64,000 bases of DNA from Oceanobacillus sojae (GTDB taxonomy: Bacteria > Bacillota > Bacilli > Bacillales > Amphibacillaceae). The translations under genes and the position numbers were made by a program. The stretch lies in NCBI RefSeq assembly GCF_900162665.1, contig NZ_LT727812.1, forward strand, positions 14,174-78,173, in the 5' to 3' direction. Below the pieces are notes generated by a model that was not told where the DNA came from, searched no databases, and saw only the letters and a program-made list of their open reading frames with translations. Shown piece after piece: positions 44,311 through 54,241 of the stretch. Position 1 is the stretch's first letter, and every line of letters begins with the position of its first letter.

Positions 44311-45510
44311 TTGAGTGAAACTAAATTTTCTAAAATTGTTATAGCTGGTGCTGGATCAGCGGGGATTTCAATTGCATCTCGAATCATACGAAATGCACCC
44401 TATTTAAAAGGAAATATAACGATTGTTGACCCTTCCGAGGATCATTATTATCAGCCTTTATGGACCTTAGTCGGCGGAGGACAATCTAAATTAGAAGATT
44501 CTCATCGAAAACAAGAAACCCTTATACCTGATGGCGTTCAATGGATTAAAGAATATGTGACTGAATTTATACCGGATACAAATTCTATTATGACAGATGC
44601 ACAGACACTGATTAATTATGATTTTCTAGTTGTAGCGACTGGTATTGAAATAAAATGGGACAGCGTTAAAGGACTGAAGGAAGCAATTGGAAAAAATGGT
44701 GTCTGCAGTAATTACTCACCTGAATTCGTGGAAAGTACTTGGGAAAATATTAGAAATTTTTCAGGTGGAACCGCTATATTTACTCAGCCAAGCACCCCAA
44801 TTAAGTGCGGGGGAGCCCCACAAAAAATTATGTACCTGGCAGATGATTATTTCAACAATTCTAGTGTCCGCTCAAAAATAAAAATACAATTTATTTCTGG
44901 TACAGGAAATATTTTTGCAGTGCCCACCTATGCGAAAACATTAGAACAGGTAATTGATCGAAAAGGCATCGAAACAACTTATAGGACAGACTTGATCGAA
45001 ATAGATGGGGAGAATAAATTAGCTGTCTTTGAAAATATAGAAACAAATAAAAAAATGGAAGTTAATTATGACATGATCCATGTTACGCCACCAATGGGAG
45101 CTCCCAGCTTTATAGCGGCCAGTCCGCTTGCAGATACAGCCGGTTGGGTGGATATCGATCCTTATACACTTCAACATAAAACGTTCCAAAATATATTTAG
45201 TGCTGGTGATTCATCCGGTCTTCCAACGTCTAAAACAGGAGCAGCCATACGTAAACAAGCTCCTGTAGTTGCTGAAAATATTCTTTCTATCATGAACGGC
45301 AGACAGATGAAAGCAAAATATGATGGCTATACATCCTGCCCCTTAGTGACAGGTGTCAACAAATTGGTAATGGCGGAATTTGATTATGATAAAAATCCAA
45401 AGGAAACTTTTCCAATTGACCAATCAAAAGAAAGAAGGAGTATGTATATTGTGAAGAAAAATCTGCTGCCAATTATGTACTGGAATGGAATGTTGAAAGG
45501 AACAATGTAA
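44311..45510 (+). CDS. sqr: Sulfide:quinone oxidoreductase
   Basis: The 399-residue flavoprotein has the N-terminal FAD motif VIAGAGSAGISIASRI and a second motif FSAGDSSGLPTSKTGAA. Three cysteines are placed as in SQR: C132 (GVCSNY), C166 (IKCGGAP) and C343 (SCPLVTG). It oxidises sulfide at the membrane face, passes electrons to menaquinone and yields persulfide, the substrate of the CstB-like enzyme in the same operon. The start is TTG, preceded by AGGAGGG. The IS4 element ends 59 nt upstream, so the native promoter may be lost. Confidence 0.9.
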   Translation: MSETKFSKIVIAGAGSAGISIASRIIRNAPYLKGNITIVDPSEDHYYQPLWTLVGGGQSKLEDSHRKQETLIPDGVQWIKEYVTEFIPDTNSIMTDAQTLINYDFLVVATGIEIKWDSVKGLKEAIGKNGVCSNYSPEFVESTWENIRNFSGGTAIFTQPSTPIKCGGAPQKIMYLADDYFNNSSVRSKIKIQFISGTGNIFAVPTYAKTLEQVIDRKGIETTYRTDLIEIDGENKLAVFENIETNKKMEVNYDMIHVTPPMGAPSFIAASPLADTAGWVDIDPYTLQHKTFQNIFSAGDSSGLPTSKTGAAIRKQAPVVAENILSIMNGRQMKAKYDGYTSCPLVTGVNKLVMAEFDYDKNPKETFPIDQSKERRSMYIVKKNLLPIMYWNGMLKGTM

Positions 45511-45564
45511 TGAAATAATACAAATTTATTAATACTAGTATATTTATGAAATGGAGGTTTAAAA

Positions 45565-46125
45565 TTGGACACTACTCAAAAGCAGTCAACGATGGATGAC
45601 GTAATACAAGAACTGGAGAAAAAGGAACAGGTAGACGCTTTATATTATCTCGTCCAAAAACTGCCTGATTTTGTGTCAAGAGTACAGACACTGGATGATA
45701 AATTGGAATTTATTGAGAATATCATCGAAGACAAACAATCGTTATCTACTATTAGTAATGAAATAGAAGAAAAAATTGAAAACCTTCATATTAACCAAGA
45801 ACATTTAACTGCTCTTCTTGAACTGATGCATTTATTGCCTAAGTTAGTTCCATTATTAAAAAAGGCTGATGAAATTTCTCAGTTCGTTACTGACTTTTCA
45901 ACCGATTCAACATCTGTTGAATATGCATTAAAAGGAATAAACGATATTGTTCCACTGGATAAAGCAGTTAAGACCATGAAGGAGACAAATGAACGGTATA
46001 AACAGAATGATAATACTGCTCATTTTTCATTATATGGAATGTACCGTTTATTGAAGGATCCAACCATTCAAAAAGGATTCCGATATTTAGAATCATTCCT
46101 TGAAGTTGTAGACAAAGAAAAATAA
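45565..46125 (+). CDS. DUF1641 family protein
   Basis: The 186-residue, mostly helical protein contains the DUF1641 pattern (LLELMHLLPKLVPLLKKADEI, then a C-terminal GMYRLLKDPTIQKGFRYLESFLEVV). DUF1641 proteins are regularly encoded beside SQR or formate-dehydrogenase-like genes; their role is unknown, perhaps as accessory or membrane-docking factors. The start is TTG with GGAGG 8 nt upstream. Second gene of the sulfide operon. Confidence 0.82.
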   Translation: MDTTQKQSTMDDVIQELEKKEQVDALYYLVQKLPDFVSRVQTLDDKLEFIENIIEDKQSLSTISNEIEEKIENLHINQEHLTALLELMHLLPKLVPLLKKADEISQFVTDFSTDSTSVEYALKGINDIVPLDKAVKTMKETNERYKQNDNTAHFSLYGMYRLLKDPTIQKGFRYLESFLEVVDKEK

Positions 46126-46146
46126 TGAATGATGGAGGGGATACGT

Positions 46147-47556
46147 ATGTTTTTACGTTCTTTTTTTGATGAAAATTTAGCTCAAATGTCTTATTTAATT
46201 GGATGTCAACAAACTAATGAAGCGATTATTATTGATCCGGCACGCGAGACAGAAGACTATTTTGAAACAGCAGAAAAAGAAGGGTTGAAAATTGTTGCTG
46301 CTGCGGAAACACATATACATGCAGATTTTCTTTCTGGAGCAAGAGAGTTGGCAGTTAACCATGATATAAAACTTTATTTATCTGATGAAGGCGATGAAGA
46401 TTGGAAGTACGACTATGCGGAAAACATAAATGCTTCTTTACTGAAAGATGGAAGTGAATTTAAACTTGGTAAGATTAAATTTGAGGTAATGCATACACCA
46501 GGTCATACTCCAGAAAGTATTTCCTTTATTTTAACGGATGAAGGTGGCGGTTCTAAAGAACCAATGGGCATTTTTACTGGGGATTTTGTTTTTGTTGGCG
46601 ACATTGGCAGACCTGATTTATTGGAAAAAGCTGCTGGGATAGCTGATACAGCCCAAATAGGGGCCAGACAAATGTTTCATTCCCTGCAAAAATTTAAACA
46701 ACTGCCGGATTTTCTGCAAGTATGGCCGGGACACGGAGCAGGAAGCGCCTGTGGAAAAGCACTTGGGGCTGTTCCAATGACAACAGTAGGCTATGAAAAA
46801 ATCAATAATTGGGCGTTGCGAACAAATAATGAAGTAGAATTTGTAAAGATTCTTCTATCCGGACAACCTGAACCGCCCCGATATTTTGCCATGATGAAAA
46901 AGTTAAACAAAATCGGCCCTGACCTTATTAACCAAGAGCAAACAACTCAACTATCGAGTGTTTCCGAATTAGAAAAAAATAAAAATGGTGCTGTATTGAT
47001 AGATACAAGAGATGCTTTTGAATTTTCCAAATCACATTTAAAAGAATCTATAAACATCCCATTTAATAAATCATTTACAAACTGGGCCGGCTGGTTACTG
47101 GATTATGATCAAGATATTATTTTAATTGCTCCAAAAAAGAATATTGAGGCAATAAAGATGAGCCTGCGTTCTATAGGATTAGATAAAGTGATTGCAGCAG
47201 CTGAACCATCGCTTGCTTTAGAAGATGAAAATAAACTGGAAAGTTATGATGAAATATCTGTCCAACAATTACAGGAATATCTACAGGTTGATAATTATTA
47301 TCTTATTGATGTCCGAAATAATTCAGAGTGGGAAGAAGGAAGAATTGCTGGTGCACACCATATTATGTTAGGCACACTTGTTGATCAAATTGAAGAATTA
47401 CCTAAAGAAAAAACATATTTGATGCAATGTCGTTCTGGTGCACGTTCAGCAATTGCTACCAGTCTGATGCAGGCAAATGGTTTTAAAAATGTATTGAACG
47501 TAAAAGGCGGATACTTAGCATGGACGAAAGAAAAGTTTCCAATAACAAAGAGATGA
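46147..47556 (+). CDS. cstB: CstB-like persulfide dioxygenase-sulfurtransferase
   Basis: The 469-residue protein has three parts. An MBL-fold persulfide dioxygenase (1-240) carries iron ligands in ETHIHADF, HTPGHTPES and FTGDFVFVGD. A first rhodanese (about 270-355) has no cysteine at the active loop and so is a pseudo-domain. A second rhodanese (about 375-469) has active-site loop QCRSGARS. This is the layout of S. aureus CstB, which converts low-molecular-weight persulfides from SQR to thiosulfate. The frame extends back to 46129, but GGAGGGG fits ATG 46147. Confidence 0.9.
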   Translation: MFLRSFFDENLAQMSYLIGCQQTNEAIIIDPARETEDYFETAEKEGLKIVAAAETHIHADFLSGARELAVNHDIKLYLSDEGDEDWKYDYAENINASLLKDGSEFKLGKIKFEVMHTPGHTPESISFILTDEGGGSKEPMGIFTGDFVFVGDIGRPDLLEKAAGIADTAQIGARQMFHSLQKFKQLPDFLQVWPGHGAGSACGKALGAVPMTTVGYEKINNWALRTNNEVEFVKILLSGQPEPPRYFAMMKKLNKIGPDLINQEQTTQLSSVSELEKNKNGAVLIDTRDAFEFSKSHLKESINIPFNKSFTNWAGWLLDYDQDIILIAPKKNIEAIKMSLRSIGLDKVIAAAEPSLALEDENKLESYDEISVQQLQEYLQVDNYYLIDVRNNSEWEEGRIAGAHHIMLGTLVDQIEELPKEKTYLMQCRSGARSAIATSLMQANGFKNVLNVKGGYLAWTKEKFPITKR

Positions 47557-47657
47557 CACGCTTTATCGTTTTAGTAACTGTATAATCATTATGTTTTTAC
47601 TAGAAGATGGAATGTAAGAAAGTAACATGCTAGTATCGATTGGAAACAGGTGATCAA

Positions 47658-48434
47658 ATGGAATTAGGCTTTATTATTGTATTATTTTTAATTGGGCTCT
47701 TTGCATCGTTTGTATCTGGAATGTTGGGTATTGGTGGTTCAATTGTTAATTATCCACTTTTATTATATATTCCGGTACTACTCGGAGTAGGCTCCTTATC
47801 TTCATCAGAAGTTGCCGGTATTTTAGCTATTCAAGTTTTCTTTTCAACAATTAGTGGCATGTGGGCATATAGAAATGATGGATATCTAAATAAATCTTTA
47901 ATATTAACGATGGGAATTTCTGTTTTAGTTGGAAGTTTTATAGGTGGATTCGGTTCTGATTTATTATCAGATAGTAATATTAATTTGGTGTATGCAATTT
48001 TGGCAACTGTTGCTGCGATTATGATGTTTGTACCCAAGAAACATGTAGAGAAGCAGGAGAACAGTCAAGTGAAATTTAATTATTTGATTGCGATTATTTC
48101 AGCATTTATTGTTGGGGTGGGAGCAGGAATCATAGGTGCTGCCGGTGCATTTCTACTTGTTCCGATTATGCTTGTGGTATTAAATATACCTACTAGGGTA
48201 ACAATTGCTTCTTCATTAGCAATCACTTTTTTATCCTCCATTGGATCAGCTATGGGGAAAATTATCACTGCTCAAGTATTATACGGACCAGCAGCTGTCA
48301 TGATAATTGCCAGTTTAATTGCTGCTCCAATTGGTGCAATTATTGGAAAAAGAATGAATATCAAAATTTTAAGGGCCATATTAGCACTGTTAATATTTGT
48401 TACTGCAATTAAAATCTGGACAGATATTATTTGA
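47658..48434 (+). CDS. tauE: TauE/SafE family sulfite/sulfur anion exporter
   Basis: The 258-residue protein has about eight hydrophobic helices and the repeated TauE signatures GMLGIGGSIVNYPLLL and GAGIIGAAGAFLLVPIML. It probably exports sulfite or thiosulfate produced by the upstream enzymes. AGGTGA fits ATG 47658; a TTG at 47640 is in frame but lacks a ribosome site. Confidence 0.88.
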   Translation: MELGFIIVLFLIGLFASFVSGMLGIGGSIVNYPLLLYIPVLLGVGSLSSSEVAGILAIQVFFSTISGMWAYRNDGYLNKSLILTMGISVLVGSFIGGFGSDLLSDSNINLVYAILATVAAIMMFVPKKHVEKQENSQVKFNYLIAIISAFIVGVGAGIIGAAGAFLLVPIMLVVLNIPTRVTIASSLAITFLSSIGSAMGKIITAQVLYGPAAVMIIASLIAAPIGAIIGKRMNIKILRAILALLIFVTAIKIWTDII

Positions 48435-48486
48435 TTAATTTTATCTTTTCCATATGCAGACAACTAATAATTACGAGGGGACAGGG

Positions 48487-48744
48487 GTGAGTCAAGTTAT
48501 AACAGTATATACATCAACATTATGTCCGGTATGTGGCATGGTGAAAAGTTTTCTAGATTCTTTTGAAGTTCCTTACAAAGAAGTGAATGTGGATATGAAT
48601 CCTGTAGCAATGTTTCACTTAATTTCAAAAGCAAGAAGGTTATCTGTACCACAGACTATTATAAATGGAAAACGGATTTCAGGATTTAATCCAGAAAAAA
48701 TAATGCAAGCCTTAATTATTGAAGAAAGAGGCTTTATGCATTGA
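48487..48744 (+). CDS. Glutaredoxin-like protein
   Basis: An 85-residue thioredoxin-fold protein with active site TLCPVCGMVK (CPVC) and the cis-Pro/GSH-type segment SVPQTIINGKRISGF. GTG at 48487, 7 nt after GAGGGGAC, is chosen over an ATG at 48454. It would reduce disulfides or persulfides generated in the sulfide pathway. It is the last gene of that operon. Confidence 0.82.
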   Translation: MSQVITVYTSTLCPVCGMVKSFLDSFEVPYKEVNVDMNPVAMFHLISKARRLSVPQTIINGKRISGFNPEKIMQALIIEERGFMH

Positions 48745-48904
48745 GATGAATAAGAAAAAATAAAGTAATGAGGTAAAGTTTTTTCGCTTTACTTTACTAT
48801 TATAAACATTCTATTCTTCTATGAGTTAGTATACGTAAATTATATTCAGATTTCGTGTTATCTGCCAATATGGCGATATGATTGTGTCAGATAAATTGTT
48901 AATA

Positions 48905-48944
48905 AAAAATCACTTATCTTTTTAGCCGGAGATAAGTGATTTTT
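48905..48944 (+). terminator. Terminator after the sulfide operon
   Basis: AAAAATCACTTATC pairs with GATAAGTGATTTTT over a short loop. Symmetric A/T flanks allow either direction. Confidence 0.85.
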
Positions 48945-49104
48945 ATTGGTTCTATACTGAATATGATGGTGTCCTCCGTTCCATCGCCAGGTGGAACAGA
49001 GACAAAAAAATACACTTATTTTCCTCTCTCTGTTAACCTTGAGTTGTCAAGACAAAAGGCACGGGAGAGGAAAAGAGTGCACCAACATTTTATCACAGAG
49101 TTAT

Positions 49105-49305
49105 CAGAAATTAAATGTAACACGTGCTCAGATTGCACTTGCATGAGTGTTAAACAAAGAAGAAATTACATCTCCCATTATTGGAGCAATTAAAGTGGAA
49201 CAGCTTGAAGTTTCCATACATGCTTTCGAAATAAATTTACGACAGGAGGACATCGCTTATTTGGAAGAACCTTATTTATCACATCACCTGATAGGATTTG
49301 AATAA
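49105..49305 (+). pseudogene. Aldo/keto reductase C-terminal fragment
   Basis: One frame reads NVTRAQIALA, a TGA stop, then VLNKEEITSPIIGAIKVEQL, FEINLRQEDIAYLEEPY, ending HLIGFE and TAA. This is the end of an aldo/keto reductase; the TGA replaces the tryptophan of ALAWVL. The N-terminal two thirds are absent. The rest of 48951-49104 has no recognisable gene. Confidence 0.78.
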
Positions 49306-49371
49306 TAGTTAGATTTTTGCAAGTCTTTTCTATAAATTATCAAAGTGTAACTGATTAAGAAATATTGTTTG

Positions 49372-49402
49372 CCATACAATTATTATGTTGTATGGTTTTT
49401 TT
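49372..49402 (+). terminator. Terminator upstream of the MFS gene
   Basis: CCATACAA pairs with TTGTATGG, followed by seven T; probably ended the lost aldo/keto reductase transcript. Confidence 0.8.
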
Positions 49403-49478
49403 ATTCGTGATAAGATATCTAAATATTATGATTGTTATTTAAAAATGTCTATTTTTAGTATGAAGGCGGGGAAAAGTA

Positions 49479-50792
49479 TTGGGACACAAAGAAATAAACT
49501 CTGGTGATAATGAATCCTGGCTGCAGCCTTATATTGATTCTCCAGAAAAACAAAAACAACTATATAAAAAAACATTAATCATCGTCATCATGTCCCAAAT
49601 TTTTGGAGGGGCAGGATTGGCAGCAGGAATTACTGTTGGGGCGCTTTTAGCTCAGGAAATGTTAGGTACAGATAGCGTAACAGGGGTACCTACAGCATTA
49701 TTTACTTTAGGGTCTGCCGGAGCCGCTTTACTGGTGGGCAGACTTTCTCAGCGTTATGGCCGTCGATTTGGCCTCTCTGCAGGTTTTTTAACTGGAGGAA
49801 TCGGTGCTATAGGTGTAATTATTTCCGCTTTAATGAGCAGTATTGTTCTGTTATTTATTTCTCTGTTTATTTATGGGGCAGGGTCAGCCACCAACTTACA
49901 AGCACGATACGCTGGAACAGACCTTGCAAAGTCAAATCAAAGAGCCAAGGCAGTCAGTATGGCAATGGTTTCTACAACATTTGGTGCAGTAGCTGGTCCG
50001 AATCTTGTGGAAGTTATGGGTGATTTTTCAAAATTTTTAGGTATACCTGCTTTAGCTGGTCCATTTATACTGGCGGCTGCAGCTTATATACTTGCAGGTT
50101 TAGTTCTCTTATTTTACCTCCGTCCTGATCCTCTGCTTGTAACTAAAGCAATATCAAATCTAAAAAATAAAGCTGGCAATAGACAATCAGAACAAAGTAT
50201 TGAATTGTTGCCAAAAAACAAACGAGGAATATTTGCGGGAGCTTCCGTTATGATTTTAACGCAATTTGTTATGACTGCCATTATGACAATGACCCCGATA
50301 CATATGGGACATCACGGTCATGATTTGCAAGCCGTTGGACTGGTTATTGGTTTTCATGTTGGAGCCATGTATTTTCCTTCTTTGATAACGGGCAGTCTTG
50401 TCGATAGAGTTGGACGTGCTTTTATGGCTGTTACTTCTGCAATCACACTTTTAGCCTCAGGGGCTTTAGCAGCTTTTGGACCTGCAGATTCCATGACAGT
50501 ACTTATCGGGGCATTAGTTTTACTTGGACTGGGCTGGAATTTTGGTTTAATAAGCGGAACCGCAATCCTGGTGGATTCTACATCCTTTGATAATAGAGCG
50601 AAAACGCAGGGAACAGTGGATGTCTGGATTGCTTTATCCGGCGCATTAGGAGGAGGAATATCCGGTTTAATTGTCGCAAATTCCAGTTATGCAATTCTTT
50701 CAATAGCTGGGGCGCTGCTTTCATTACTGCTTATTCCGATCATTATTTGGGCGGATATTAATAAACAGCAGAAACTGGAAGAAGCAAGTTGA
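49479..50792 (+). CDS. MFS transporter
   Basis: The 437-residue protein has an N-terminal cytoplasmic stretch of ~35 residues and about 12 membrane helices with the loop signature GRLSQRYGRRFGLSAG. A TTG start follows AAGGCGGGG. It resembles drug/metabolite exporters and lies upstream of an aminotransferase gene in the same direction (85 nt apart), so the two may be co-expressed. The substrate is unknown. Confidence 0.82.
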   Translation: MGHKEINSGDNESWLQPYIDSPEKQKQLYKKTLIIVIMSQIFGGAGLAAGITVGALLAQEMLGTDSVTGVPTALFTLGSAGAALLVGRLSQRYGRRFGLSAGFLTGGIGAIGVIISALMSSIVLLFISLFIYGAGSATNLQARYAGTDLAKSNQRAKAVSMAMVSTTFGAVAGPNLVEVMGDFSKFLGIPALAGPFILAAAAYILAGLVLLFYLRPDPLLVTKAISNLKNKAGNRQSEQSIELLPKNKRGIFAGASVMILTQFVMTAIMTMTPIHMGHHGHDLQAVGLVIGFHVGAMYFPSLITGSLVDRVGRAFMAVTSAITLLASGALAAFGPADSMTVLIGALVLLGLGWNFGLISGTAILVDSTSFDNRAKTQGTVDVWIALSGALGGGISGLIVANSSYAILSIAGALLSLLLIPIIIWADINKQQKLEEAS

Positions 50793-50877
50793 AAATTCAA
50801 GAGAATAATTTCTTTTAATACTAAAACATAAATAAGTTTCAAATGAAAATAAAAAATAGGAAAGGTCTGATTCTAAA

Positions 50878-52092
50878 ATGAAAAATAAATTTGCTGAGAG
50901 AACACAGTTAGTTAAGCCTTCTGAAACACGGGAAATATTAAAAATAACAGCCAGACCTGAAGTTATTTCCTTTGCTGGAGGGCTGCCTGCTCCAGAACTG
51001 TTTCCCGTAGAAGATGTTAAAGAAGTTTGTCATAGAGTATTGACTGAGGAAGGGGCAGCTTCACTCCAATATAGTACGACAGAAGGGGATCAGGCATTGA
51101 GAGAAGCTATTTGCGAAAGAATGGAGGATATCGGAATAAATGCCACTGTTGATAACGTTCTGATTACGTCTGGATCTCAGCAGGCCATTGATTTAACCGG
51201 AAAATTATTTATTAACCCAGGAGATATCATTATTTGTGAAAGTCCGACTTATCTGGCAGCAATTAATGTATTTGAATCATACAATGCTACCTTTATAGAA
51301 GTAGCCATGGATGATGACGGGATGATCATGGAAGAATTAGAGAAAAAATTACAAGCATATCCTGATGCGAAATTTATCTACACAGTTCCGGATTTTCAAA
51401 ATCCGACAGGCCGTACATTGAAGTACGATCGGCGAAAGCAAATGGTGGAGCTTGCAAAACAATATGATGTATTGATTGTAGAAGATAATCCATACGGAGC
51501 AATAAGATTTTCTGGAGAAAAAGTCCCGCCTATAAAACACTTTGATATAGATAATAGAGTGATTTATATCAGCTCTTTTTCTAAAATCTTCGCACCGGGT
51601 CTACGGCTTGGATGGATTTGTGCTGATGAGACTTTTATTGATAAGTACGTTTGTTTTAAACAAACAGCAGACTTACATACAGACAGCTTTGCCCAAAGAA
51701 TAATTGCGAAGTATTTGGAGCTTTATGATATGGAGGAACATATTAATAAAATTAAAGGCGTATATAAACAAAGATGCACTACTATGTTATCTTGCATTGA
51801 ACGATTTTTCCCGGAAAATATAAACTATAGTATCCCGGAAGGCGGTTTATTCATCTGGGTTGAGCTGCCTGAAATGATTGATTCAGAGCAATTATTAGTT
51901 GAATGTTTAGAAAATAATGTTGCATTTGTACCAGGTACTCCTTTTTTCCCTAATAGTACAAAGAATAATACATTACGATTAAATTATTCAAATATGCCTG
52001 AAGAAAGAATCATCGAAGGGGTGAAACGCATCGGGGAGGTTTTGCAGCATAAATTAAAAAATGAAAATAAAAAAGAAGTACAAGAAGCATAA
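50878..52092 (+). CDS. PLP-dependent aminotransferase (LysN/2-aminoadipate type)
   Basis: The 404-residue class I/II aminotransferase begins FAERTQLVKPSETREILKI and shows EDNPYGAIRF (PLP aspartate region) and the Schiff-base lysine in ISSFSKIFAPGLRLGW. It matches the aminoadipate/valine-pyruvate group (LysN-like), transferring amino groups from branched or aromatic amino acids to 2-oxoglutarate. It is followed by a MocR regulator gene in convergent orientation. Confidence 0.88.
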   Translation: MKNKFAERTQLVKPSETREILKITARPEVISFAGGLPAPELFPVEDVKEVCHRVLTEEGAASLQYSTTEGDQALREAICERMEDIGINATVDNVLITSGSQQAIDLTGKLFINPGDIIICESPTYLAAINVFESYNATFIEVAMDDDGMIMEELEKKLQAYPDAKFIYTVPDFQNPTGRTLKYDRRKQMVELAKQYDVLIVEDNPYGAIRFSGEKVPPIKHFDIDNRVIYISSFSKIFAPGLRLGWICADETFIDKYVCFKQTADLHTDSFAQRIIAKYLELYDMEEHINKIKGVYKQRCTTMLSCIERFFPENINYSIPEGGLFIWVELPEMIDSEQLLVECLENNVAFVPGTPFFPNSTKNNTLRLNYSNMPEERIIEGVKRIGEVLQHKLKNENKKEVQEA

Positions 52093-52100
52093 TAGAGTTA

Positions 52101-52136
52101 ACGCCTGAATCCTGGTATATTAATAGGTTCAGGCGT
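52101..52136. terminator. Terminator between convergent genes
   Basis: ACGCCTGAA pairs with TTCAGGCGT over an 18-nt loop. Confidence 0.6.
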
Positions 52137-52152
52137 ATTTCAATTATTTATA

Positions 52153-53541
52153 TCAGCTGATACTTTTTAGTAACCGCTCAAGAATAATCAATCCCCGTTC
52201 AAGCTCTTCAATCGTTTCCGGTGCACAAACAGCAACCCTTACAGCTCTGTCCGGACAGCTGTTTCCCACTACAAAACGCTCAGCTGCATATACCTGGACT
52301 CCTTGCTGTGCAGCAAGCAATTCAAATTGTGCACCTGTTATTGTTCCCGGTAAAAGCAGCCACCGGAAAATTCCTATTTCAGCACCTAAGCATGTATAAT
52401 CGGCAAAATATTGATCTACCATTTTATTTCTTCTAATAGCTTCTGTGCGATGTGCTTCGATTAAATCTTCAAATTGGTTGGATACAATTGTACGTGCTGC
52501 TAATTCTGAAAGTAAGGAAGAGACGGATATATTTAAATTATACAATGCTTTTGAAATTAACTCCTTGAATTGAATCGGCACGGATACATAAGCTAAACGC
52601 AGCCCCGGAGCAATTGATTTGGATAGGCTTGCAATATAGATGGTCTGTTCAGGTGCAAATGATGCGATTGCCGGAAGCGGTTTGGGATGATGAAGATTGT
52701 AGGTAGCATCTTCAATAATAATTTTGTTATACATCCTGGCAATCGCAGCGATTTCTTTTCGGTTTTCGACAGACATGCAGCAAGCTGTTGGATTATGATA
52801 ATCAGGGATTAAGTAGATTCCTTTTATATGCTCATTTTTACATGTATCCTCAAACGCAGATGAACTCATCATATGATTCTCGGCTTTTATTGGTACAATT
52901 TGTATGCCAAACATCGATGCAACGGTTTTTAATCCAGGGTAAGTATGGGTATTGGCACCAATACGGTCACCAGCTTTATAAAGACTTGCCAATATGGCAG
53001 TAATTGCATTTTGACCGCCATTTGCAAATAGAATATGCTCAACGGTCGTTTCAAAGCCGCCTCTTTTGATAAATTTTACAGCTGCGTCTTTTTGCCAAAG
53101 GCTGTCACCTGCGCGGCCATAACCGAACCATTTTTCAAAATCGGTTTCCTGTACCATATTTTTCAACTGAAGCTGCAGAGGTTTATATGAATCATTATCT
53201 GGTAATGTAGCTCCCATTTCTATTAAATGCTTCGGTTTTGTATCTTCCAGTAAATAGGCATTTGACAAAGCGTCATACGCTACAAAAGTTCCACTGCCAA
53301 CAGATGAACTTAATAAACCTTTTAACCCGCACATTTTAAAAGCCTTCGATATAGTGCTTAAGTTTAAATTTAGATAATCAGCCAGCTCCCGCTGAGGAGG
53401 CAGTTTAGTTCCGGGCAGTAACACCCCGGTTAAAATATCATCCTCTAACTGCTTGGCGAGAGCTTGATAAACTGGTCTGTTATTTTTATCAATCAATGGC
53501 TTCCAAGTCATTGGATAGTCTTCAAAAGAATTAATAGACAT
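52153..53541 (-). CDS. MocR/GntR family regulator with aminotransferase domain
   Basis: The 462-residue chimera has an N-terminal GntR winged helix (QALAKQLEDDILTGVLLPGTKLP, LADYLNLNLSTISKAFKMC) and a class I aminotransferase domain with PLP lysine in YIASLSKSIAPGLRLAY. MocR proteins use PLP chemistry to sense amines or B6. AAAAAGG fits the ATG at 53541 better than the one at 53550. It is encoded convergently with the LysN-like aminotransferase gene; a target within the window is not evident. Confidence 0.9.
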   Translation of the reverse strand: MSINSFEDYPMTWKPLIDKNNRPVYQALAKQLEDDILTGVLLPGTKLPPQRELADYLNLNLSTISKAFKMCGLKGLLSSSVGSGTFVAYDALSNAYLLEDTKPKHLIEMGATLPDNDSYKPLQLQLKNMVQETDFEKWFGYGRAGDSLWQKDAAVKFIKRGGFETTVEHILFANGGQNAITAILASLYKAGDRIGANTHTYPGLKTVASMFGIQIVPIKAENHMMSSSAFEDTCKNEHIKGIYLIPDYHNPTACCMSVENRKEIAAIARMYNKIIIEDATYNLHHPKPLPAIASFAPEQTIYIASLSKSIAPGLRLAYVSVPIQFKELISKALYNLNISVSSLLSELAARTIVSNQFEDLIEAHRTEAIRRNKMVDQYFADYTCLGAEIGIFRWLLLPGTITGAQFELLAAQQGVQVYAAERFVVGNSCPDRAVRVAVCAPETIEELERGLIILERLLKSIS

Positions 53542-53842
53542 ACAAATCATCCTTTTTTATATTTCCTCTATTGTACTATATTTTATAGTGGTTTCTTGTG
53601 TTTAATCAATTCTTTCAGCTTCTTGCGGCGTATGAGACGACGCTTTTCGATGAAACGAGTAATCGCAAATGTTTTCGGCAGGCGTTGAAAATCCCTCTGC
53701 TGAATGAGGTTTTACTTTATGTGTGACGGCCCGTACTAACAATTGCAGAGAAAATTTTAAAATAAAAGAAAAATTTTTGAGCAATCGAGAAGAAGTCTTT
53801 GCTTTTCATTTGTAGTAAACTGATAAAAAAGGAGGCGTTTTA
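53542..53842. other. Intergenic region upstream of MocR and VOC genes
   Basis: This divergent region contains the ribosome sites of both genes, but no operator or RNA structure I could support. Confidence 0.5.
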
Positions 53843-54241
53843 ATGAGTACAATGATTTTTGTTAACTTTCCAGTCAAGAATGCAGCAGATGCCACTAATT
53901 TTTACGAAAAACTAGGATTTAAAAAGAACGATGACTTCTCTGACGTTCATGCAAGCTGTATGGTCTGGGATGATAATTTTTATATTATGCTGTTAGAACA
54001 TTCTTTTTATCAACAGTTCCTTAAAGGTAAAAAGATTGCCGATACACAAAAAGAAAATGCTGCTTTAATCTGTTTCAGCATGGAAAGCGCTGAAGCAGTC
54101 AAAGAATTTGGGCGGTTAGCAAAGGAAAATGGCGGCGATGCTTATCGTGCTGATACGGAGGTGCCAGAAGAGCAAATGTATGGCTTGGAGGTATCGGATA
54201 TTGATGGGAATATGTTAGAGCCGATGTGGATGAAACAATAG
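53843..54241 (+). CDS. VOC family (glyoxalase/bleomycin resistance-like) protein
   Basis: The 132-residue protein has two beta-alpha-beta-beta-beta modules (MIFVNFPVKNAADATNFYEKLGF and the C-terminal YGLEVSDIDGNMLEPMWM). Family members bind metal or small molecules (lactoylglutathione lyase, fosfomycin or bleomycin resistance). The metal-ligand pattern is weak, as in many PhnB/DUF-like VOC proteins. Strong AAGGAGG. Monocistronic. Confidence 0.82.
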   Translation: MSTMIFVNFPVKNAADATNFYEKLGFKKNDDFSDVHASCMVWDDNFYIMLLEHSFYQQFLKGKKIADTQKENAALICFSMESAEAVKEFGRLAKENGGDAYRADTEVPEEQMYGLEVSDIDGNMLEPMWMKQ

